Source: an uncultured Bacillota bacterium (GTDB taxonomy: Bacteria > Bacillota_I > Bacilli_A > RFN20 > CAG-826). Taken from it: 64,000 nucleotides of DNA. Positions 59,117 through 64,000 of the stretch are shown here, piece after piece. Position numbers and translations under genes: made by a program. The DNA lies in NCBI GenBank assembly GCA_949299565.1, contig OX437086.1, positions 600,919 through 664,918 of the forward strand. The letters run 5' to 3'. How positions within the stretch are numbered: the first letter of the stretch is position 1; each line of letters starts with the position of its first letter. The notes beneath the pieces are model-generated. The model was not told the DNA's origin. It saw only the letters and a list, made by a program, of their open reading frames with translations, and searched no databases.

Positions 59117-61720
59117 ATGAAACCATTATCGGGGGCTGAAATAAGGAAACGTTGGATTCGTTTCTTTGAGAGCAAAGGTCATTTATATGTGCCGGGTGTA
59201 TCTTTGATTCCCGAAGGCGACAAATCGCTTCTCTGGGTCAATGCCGGCGTCACCGGATTGAAAAAATATTTCGACGGCAGCGAAATCCCGCCTTGTCGCC
59301 GGATTGTGAATGTTCAAAAGTCGATTAGAACTAACGATATCGAACACGTAGGTCATACTGCTCGTCATCATACATTTTTTGAGATGCTCGGCAACTTTTC
59401 AATCGGCGATTATTTCCGAAAGGAAGCCATTGCTTTCGCGATGGAAATTTTGACGAGCGAAGAGGGCTTTGCTCTTCCGAAAGATAAACTTTACGTTACA
59501 TATAATCCGGATGATCTTGAGGCTTATAAATATTGGCAAGAAAACGGCTTGGCAGCCGATCATTTAGTACCTCTTGAAAGCAATTTCTGGCAGATTGGAG
59601 CCGGACCATGCGGGCCAAATACAGAAGTTTTCTTTGATCGCGGAGAAAAATATGACCCCGAGAAGCGAGGCCTTGAACTTTTAAGAAACGATTTGGAAAA
59701 CGATCGTTATATCGAAATTTGGGGTATTGTCTTCTCACAATATGAAGCAGAAGAAGGGAAACCGCGTTCTTCTTTTAAAGAGCTTCCTTCGAAGAATATC
59801 GATACGGGAGCCGGCTTAGAACGTTTAGCTTGCATTTTGCAAGGCACGGAAACAAATTTCGAAACTGATCTTTTTATGCCGCTCATTGAAGAAATTTCGC
59901 GCTTGAGCGGTCAAAAATATGAAGAGGACAATTATTTGCCGTTCCGCGTTATTGCCGATCACAGCCGTTGTCTTCTTTTCGCTTTATCTGACGGAGCTTC
60001 TTTTTCTAATGAAGGGCGCGGTTATGTCTTGCGACGTTTATTGAGGAGGTCAATGCGTTTCGGACGGAAGCTTGGCTTGAAAGGACCCTTCATCAATAAA
60101 TTATTGCAAGTAGTAGCCGATCAATATGGCGATTTCTATCCGAATTTAAGGACAGAATTAAAAAAGAGCCAAGAACTAGTGAAAAGTGAGGAAGAACGAT
60201 TTCTCGTGACTCTCAGCGAAGGTGAGAAAATTCTCTCTTTGCTTCTCGATAAGACGAAAGCTATAAGCGGCGAGGACGCTTTCAAACTCTATGATACCTA
60301 CGGTTTTCCGCTAGAACTCACAGAAGAGATTGCTTCAGAACGCGGAGTAAGCGTCGATGGTTTAAGTTTTCAAAAGAAATTAGAGGAACAAAAAGAACGC
60401 GCGCGTTCGTCACGCGAGAAAGTTGAATCATTTCATAAACAATCTTCTGATCTTTTAAAATTCGTAACGCCGTCTGAATATGTTCGCGATGTCGCTTCGA
60501 TTTCTAGCGAAATCAGCGGACTCTTTGTTGACGGAAAAGCTTTTGATTCCGTCAAAGCCCCTTCAAGGGTGGCCTTAACTTTTAAAGAGACGCCATTTTA
60601 TGCTGAGATGGGCGGCGAAATTTCTGATAGCGGTTATCTTGAAAAAGATGGAAAAAAATATTTTATCGACAGCGTTGAAACGGCTCCGCAAGGACAGCAT
60701 CTTCATTACATCGATTTAAAAGAGGGGACGTTGAGCGTCGGTGAGCACGTCAATTTATCGCTTGATGTCGAACGCCATAATTTTATCAGGAGAAATCATT
60801 CGGCCACGCATTTATTGCACGCCGCTCTCAAGCAAGTTTTAGGGGCTGATGTCCGACAAATGGGTTCTTTTGTCGGACCTGATTATTTGCGTTTCGATTT
60901 CAACTTTTCGCGGAAACTGACTAGTGAAGAATTAAATAAAATTGAAGAATTAGTCAATCGATGGATAGCGATGGGGCTCACGGAAAAGACTGAAGTCTTG
61001 GCGCTTGAAGATGCGAAAAAAACCGGAGCAGAAGCTCAGTTCCAAGAAAAATACGGCGATTTTGTGCGTGTAGTTTCTTTCGGCGATGTTTCAAAGGAAT
61101 TCTGCGGCGGATGCCATGTCAAAAATAGCGCTGAAATCGGATTATTCAGCATTGAAAGCGAAGCTGGCATTGCAAGCGGAGTTCGGAGAATCATCGCAAT
61201 CACTTCTTTTGCCGCTTATAAACGGGCGCAGCAAGAAAACGAATTGCTCATTAAAAGCGCCGGGTTATTGAAGGCGACGAAGAGTGCTTTCTTTTTAGCG
61301 CTCAAAGAGCGTTTGAAAAACGATGAATCGTTAGCGAAGGAACTCGCGCATCTTAAGGATCAATTGATGAGCAAAGATTCAGCAAATGTTCGCACGAAAA
61401 TTGAAAAAATTAACGATGTCTCTTTCTTGTTTTTGCAAGACGAGAAACTTACCCGCAATGATCTTATGCGTTTAGCGGATCAATTAAAAAGCAACCTTCA
61501 TGATTTTCTTTTTGTTTTGATTGGCGGAGAGAAAGAGGGCTATCCGCTTGTGGTTTTAGCGGATGGAAGTGCTTTAAAAATCGGAGCGAAGAAAGCTTTG
61601 AGCCTTGTGACATCGATGATGGGCGGAAAAGGCGGCGGACGCGAGAACTTCGCCAGCGGACGGGTTGAAAGTCTTGCTTCGTTAAAAGACAGCGAAAAAG
61701 CCTTAAAGGAGATGCTATAG
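59117..61720 (+). CDS. alaS: Alanyl-tRNA synthetase
   Basis: An 867-residue AlaRS. The class II catalytic core has the RRIVNVQKSIRTNDIEHVG and FFEMLGNFSIGDYF blocks. The editing domain has NHSATHLLHAAL and FCGGCHVKN zinc motifs. The C-terminal coiled-coil and C-Ala domain (GGKGGGRENFASG) are complete. ATG 59117 has GGAGG 6 bases upstream; a TTG one codon earlier is in frame. Regulated by the T-box. Confidence 0.97.
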   Translation: MKPLSGAEIRKRWIRFFESKGHLYVPGVSLIPEGDKSLLWVNAGVTGLKKYFDGSEIPPCRRIVNVQKSIRTNDIEHVGHTARHHTFFEMLGNFSIGDYFRKEAIAFAMEILTSEEGFALPKDKLYVTYNPDDLEAYKYWQENGLAADHLVPLESNFWQIGAGPCGPNTEVFFDRGEKYDPEKRGLELLRNDLENDRYIEIWGIVFSQYEAEEGKPRSSFKELPSKNIDTGAGLERLACILQGTETNFETDLFMPLIEEISRLSGQKYEEDNYLPFRVIADHSRCLLFALSDGASFSNEGRGYVLRRLLRRSMRFGRKLGLKGPFINKLLQVVADQYGDFYPNLRTELKKSQELVKSEEERFLVTLSEGEKILSLLLDKTKAISGEDAFKLYDTYGFPLELTEEIASERGVSVDGLSFQKKLEEQKERARSSREKVESFHKQSSDLLKFVTPSEYVRDVASISSEISGLFVDGKAFDSVKAPSRVALTFKETPFYAEMGGEISDSGYLEKDGKKYFIDSVETAPQGQHLHYIDLKEGTLSVGEHVNLSLDVERHNFIRRNHSATHLLHAALKQVLGADVRQMGSFVGPDYLRFDFNFSRKLTSEELNKIEELVNRWIAMGLTEKTEVLALEDAKKTGAEAQFQEKYGDFVRVVSFGDVSKEFCGGCHVKNSAEIGLFSIESEAGIASGVRRIIAITSFAAYKRAQQENELLIKSAGLLKATKSAFFLALKERLKNDESLAKELAHLKDQLMSKDSANVRTKIEKINDVSFLFLQDEKLTRNDLMRLADQLKSNLHDFLFVLIGGEKEGYPLVVLADGSALKIGAKKALSLVTSMMGGKGGGRENFASGRVESLASLKDSEKALKEML

Positions 61721-62157
61721 TGGAACGTTATTTAGGTTTGGATCTCGGCACTAAAAGTCTTGGAATCGCGATTTCTGATTCTTTAGGCTTAGTGCATCCT
61801 CGTGAGAATTTTCGTTTCCCTGAAAAGGCGTATCAACAGGCAATCGACAAGGCTTTGGAATACGTTGAGAAAGAAGGAATCAAAGTCCTCGTCTTAGGAT
61901 ATCCTTTGGCCTTAGACGGAACGATTAACGAGGCAGCTCAGAGATCTTTGCGTTTCAAAGAAGAATTGGAAAAAAGAGATGCCTCTTTGACCATCCATCT
62001 ATTTGATGAACGATTTTCTACAAAGATGGCTTCCTATAATTTGCATCAATTGAATTTAAATACCCGGAAGCAAAAGAAGTTCATTGACGCTTCAAGTGCC
62101 TCGATCATTTTAGAGGGTTATATTGCGCGAAAGGAGTATATGGGTGATGGAAATTAA
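61720..62157 (+). CDS. ruvX: Holliday junction resolvase-like RuvX/YqgF
   Basis: A 145-residue RNase H-fold protein, YqgF, involved in pre-16S rRNA 5' processing and possibly recombination. Core motifs LGLDLGTKSLGIAISD, YPLALDG and DERFSTK carry acidic residues. GTG 61720 overlaps the alaS stop and follows AAAGGAGA. The alaS-ruvX-yrzB order matches Bacillus. Confidence 0.93.
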   Translation: MERYLGLDLGTKSLGIAISDSLGLVHPRENFRFPEKAYQQAIDKALEYVEKEGIKVLVLGYPLALDGTINEAAQRSLRFKEELEKRDASLTIHLFDERFSTKMASYNLHQLNLNTRKQKKFIDASSASIILEGYIARKEYMGDGN

Positions 62158-62410
62158 AGAACGCGAAATTTTAATTGAAAAAGATGACGGCAGTTTCGAC
62201 CATTGGAATATTTATTTTTATTACGAAAATGAAGAACGCGGCAAAACATATTATTTGATTTATAAAGATGATGACCCCGATTCTCTCCTTGTGATGGCGA
62301 CGGATGACGGCACATCGTTAGCGCCCGTAAGTCCGGAAGAAGAAGAAGAAGCACGAGAAATGCTTGATATTTATGAAAACGACCCCACAATAATGGGGGC
62401 AAACTCATAA
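62147..62410 (+). CDS. yrzB: DUF1292 protein YrzB
   Basis: An 88-residue acidic DUF1292 protein of unknown function, conserved after ruvX in Firmicutes. The pattern EILIEKDDGSFDHWNIYFYYENEERGK is typical. ATG 62147 has AAGGAG at 62131-62136. It overlaps ruvX by 11 bases. Confidence 0.87.
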   Translation: MEIKEREILIEKDDGSFDHWNIYFYYENEERGKTYYLIYKDDDPDSLLVMATDDGTSLAPVSPEEEEEAREMLDIYENDPTIMGANS

Positions 62411-62438
62411 TTTCGTTATTGAAGAAAGGAAAAGAAAA

Positions 62439-62912
62439 ATGGCAGAAGAAAAAATGATTATGACCCGTGAGGGCATGGATAAACTCGAAAAAGAATATCG
62501 TCATCTTTTAGATGTTGAACGTCCCGAAGTCATCGAAGCTTTGCAAGCAGCGCGTGCCCAAGGCGACTTGAGCGAAAATGCCGATTATGATGCGGCCAGA
62601 AATCGGCAAGCGGAAATTGAGGCGCGGATCGCTGAAATCGAACACATTAAAGATATCGCGCAAATCGTTGAAGCAGGCGATAAGATTTCGCTGGGCTATT
62701 TGATCACATATCGTGATTTAGATAGCAATGAAGAGCATACTATTAAACTCGTCGGGACGGTCGAAGCCGATCCGATGGCTGAGCCTTATCCTCTCGTCAG
62801 TAACGAAAGCGCCTTAGGAGCTGCCTTGATTGGTCATAGCGCCGGCGATGAGATTCAAATTGAATCAGTTGTTCCCTATCGGATTTTAGTTCTCAAAGCT
62901 GAAATTGCTTAA
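62439..62912 (+). CDS. greA: Transcription elongation factor GreA
   Basis: GreA rescues backtracked RNA polymerase by stimulating cleavage of the transcript. The N-terminal coiled coil includes ARAQGDLSENADYDAARNRQ with the acidic tip residues, and the C-terminal FKBP-like domain ends IESVVPYRILVLKAEIA. At 157 residues, normal. AAGAAAGGAAA precedes the ATG. A terminator follows. Confidence 0.96.
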   Translation: MAEEKMIMTREGMDKLEKEYRHLLDVERPEVIEALQAARAQGDLSENADYDAARNRQAEIEARIAEIEHIKDIAQIVEAGDKISLGYLITYRDLDSNEEHTIKLVGTVEADPMAEPYPLVSNESALGAALIGHSAGDEIQIESVVPYRILVLKAEIA

Positions 62913-62936
62913 ACGCAAATAAAATTAACTAACAAA

Positions 62937-62966
62937 GGACTCTTCAAAAACGAAGAGTTCTTTTTT
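62937..62966 (+). terminator. Rho-independent terminator after greA
   Basis: GGACTCTTC/GAAGAGTTC (one G-U) with loop AAAAAC, followed by TTTTTT. Confidence 0.92.
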
Positions 62967-63018
62967 CTTAGTGGCACTTTTTCTAGTTTCCCCCTAATGA
63001 ATAATGGAGGTAGAGAAA

Positions 63019-63561
63019 ATGCTTAAATGGATAATCGGTATCGTTGTCGCAACAATCGCTTTTATCATCGTGATGGCAGGAGTGGATAATCTTACGAATA
63101 ACATTGATGTTTTCGACGATGAAAGCACGTCTTTAAGAGAAGATGAAGCCGTGCAAGTCACGGTTACAGGAGAGGTCAATCGAACAGGCACGTATCTTTT
63201 AGAAAACGGAAGTACGCTTGCTGATCTATTAGAGGCAGCGGGAAAGGTCACGGGGAATGCGGACGCACGGGCCTATGACACTTCAATCGTTCTTGAAGAC
63301 AATCAGTCTTATTACATCGCTCCGCTCTATGATCAAAGCGATATTTGCGCGATTGAACCGATTACAAAGGTTTCAATAAATGACGGCAATAAAGAGGAAC
63401 TTTTGACAATTGATGTTTTTTCCGACGCCGTAGCAACTTCGATTGTCGAATATCGGCTGGCTAACGGCAATTATGAGCGGCTTGAAGACTTATACAACGT
63501 GCCAGGGATTGGACCTGCCACTTTTGAAAAGTGCAAAAACTTCGTCATTCTTCACTCTTGA
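63019..63561 (+). CDS. comEA: Competence protein ComEA
   Basis: A 180-residue DNA receptor for uptake across the envelope. N-terminal helix LKWIIGIVVATIAFIIVMAG, SLBB domain (about 45-110, VTVTGEVNRTGTYLLENG) and a C-terminal helix-hairpin-helix pair (NDGNKEELLTI..., YNVPGIGPATFEKC) that binds DNA. ATG 63019 is chosen because GGAGG lies 9 bases upstream, inside an earlier in-frame ATG (63004). Followed by comEC. Confidence 0.92.
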   Translation: MLKWIIGIVVATIAFIIVMAGVDNLTNNIDVFDDESTSLREDEAVQVTVTGEVNRTGTYLLENGSTLADLLEAAGKVTGNADARAYDTSIVLEDNQSYYIAPLYDQSDICAIEPITKVSINDGNKEELLTIDVFSDAVATSIVEYRLANGNYERLEDLYNVPGIGPATFEKCKNFVILHS

Positions 63562-64000
63562 TAAAGAAGGGGAAATTGCCGTTTTTTCTTCTCGGCAGTT
63601 TCCTCTTATCTTCTTATATCGGCAAATCTATTTTTGAAAAAGAATATCCGCTTCTTGTTATTCTAATTATTTCGCTTCTTTTCTTGATCGTTTTATCCTT
63701 TAAAAAAGGAGGCAAAATTTTTGCCATTTTATCTTTAACTTTTGCATCGTGTGGTTTAACTTTACCAAAAATTATTGTCAATGAACCATTGAAGCAAATT
63801 AACGGAAACGGAATTGTTTATAAGATAGGAGACGACTATTTTTTATGGCGGAACGCCTCCGGACGTTATTATGTTGAAGAAAATGATCATGAGCAGGAAA
63901 TTGGGAATATTTTATATATTCTCGGCGAGACGACTGATCTAAAGATGACGCATTACGAAAATCGCTTCGACTTTGGTAAATATTTAGAAGAAATCGGCGT
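63558..64000 (+). CDS. comEC: ComEC/Rec2 DNA channel protein, N-terminal part (3' partial)
   Basis: This gene runs off the window. It reads from TTG 63558 (overlapping the comEA stop) or TTG 63576, which has AAGAAGGGG upstream. The 147 visible residues show helices KLPFFLLGSFLLSSYIG, YPLLVILIISLLFLIVLSF and ILSLTFASCGLTL, then the soluble N-terminal ComEC domain ending ENRFDFGKYLEEIGV, a family hallmark. Order after comEA supports the call. ComEC is the membrane channel for single-stranded DNA uptake. Confidence 0.85.
   Translation, partial: MIKKGKLPFFLLGSFLLSSYIGKSIFEKEYPLLVILIISLLFLIVLSFKKGGKIFAILSLTFASCGLTLPKIIVNEPLKQINGNGIVYKIGDDYFLWRNASGRYYVEENDHEQEIGNILYILGETTDLKMTHYENRFDFGKYLEEIG

Noticed and set aside
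1-64000. Reassignment of TGA to Trp, as in many Mollicutes
   Set aside because: Trp is encoded by TGG throughout, and TGA ends many genes in tight stop-start overlaps (ftsK, ribF, dtd context), so the code is standard.
1-64000. CRISPR arrays, insertion sequences, phage genes, tRNA or rRNA genes
   Set aside because: No regularly spaced repeats, transposase or integrase genes, or tRNA/rRNA sequence patterns were seen.

Overview
The window comes from a low-to-moderate GC Gram-positive bacterium of the Bacilli/Mollicutes side of the Firmicutes, most like the uncultured, sugar-fermenting gut lineages near Erysipelotrichales, RF39 or RFN20. This rests on gene order and gene content; there is no rRNA in the window. 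The conserved blocks are rimP-nusA-ylxR-ylxQ-infB-rbfA-truB-ribF, rpsO-pnp, rnjB-ftsK, alaS-ruvX-yrzB-greA and comEA-comEC. The genetic code is standard: Trp is TGG, and TGA ends many genes. Surface proteins have signal peptides, Ser-rich linkers and a C-terminal membrane helix with a basic tail. No LPXTG sorting signal was seen. Nearly all genes are on the + strand; the exceptions are a ttcA-like gene, typA, a ferritin gene and an rRNA methyltransferase gene.

Layout. 1-11.6 kb: a glycan-use operon with two ABC sugar permeases, a GH30 lipoprotein, a cytosolic GH30 and two large CE2-like esterase/carbohydrate-binding surface proteins. 11.6-12.2 kb: AT-rich, non-coding or decayed. 12.2-22.8 kb: a small membrane protein, degV, a structured leader, the translation/RNA operon, a TtcA-type tRNA thiolase on the other strand, truB, ribF and an MtaD-type deaminase. 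22.8-26.6 kb: a CBM26-like surface protein and an ABC exporter. 26.6-33.2 kb: typA, a GT2 glycosyltransferase, mntP, rpsO and pnp. 33.3-35.0 kb: an ATPase plus TOPRIM-like pair. 35.0-38.6 kb: the three-gene GlpO/FAD-oxidoreductase/DUF1667 module and a phosphoesterase. 38.7-46.7 kb: rnjB, ftsK, acpS, type I pullulanase, a small protein and plsC. 46.7-51.2 kb: an operon encoding a SipW-type signal peptidase and three proteins with matching atypical signal peptides. 51.3-58.9 kb: ferritin, rRNA methyltransferase, pdp, dtd, mnmA, and a secreted MBL-fold protein with a secreted endonuclease I. 58.9-64 kb: a T-box, alaS, ruvX, yrzB, greA, comEA and the start of comEC.

Three observations stand out. 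First, the only G/C homopolymers of 8 or more that I noticed sit at the 5' ends of surface-protein units: C8 and G8 inside two signal-peptide regions, and G9 in the -35/-10 spacer of the SipW operon promoter. This suggests phase variation. Second, six genes have a perfect TATAAT 6-9 nt before an ATG and no Shine-Dalgarno sequence, which predicts leaderless mRNAs. Two divergent gene pairs appear to share one symmetric ATTATAAT as a -10 for both directions. Third, several RNA-level devices are visible: a T-box before alaS, a two-hairpin leader before rimP, and a terminator hairpin that brings a Shine-Dalgarno close to the start of the ATPase gene. The best candidates for undescribed systems are the SipW operon with its G9 promoter and the ATPase-TOPRIM pair.
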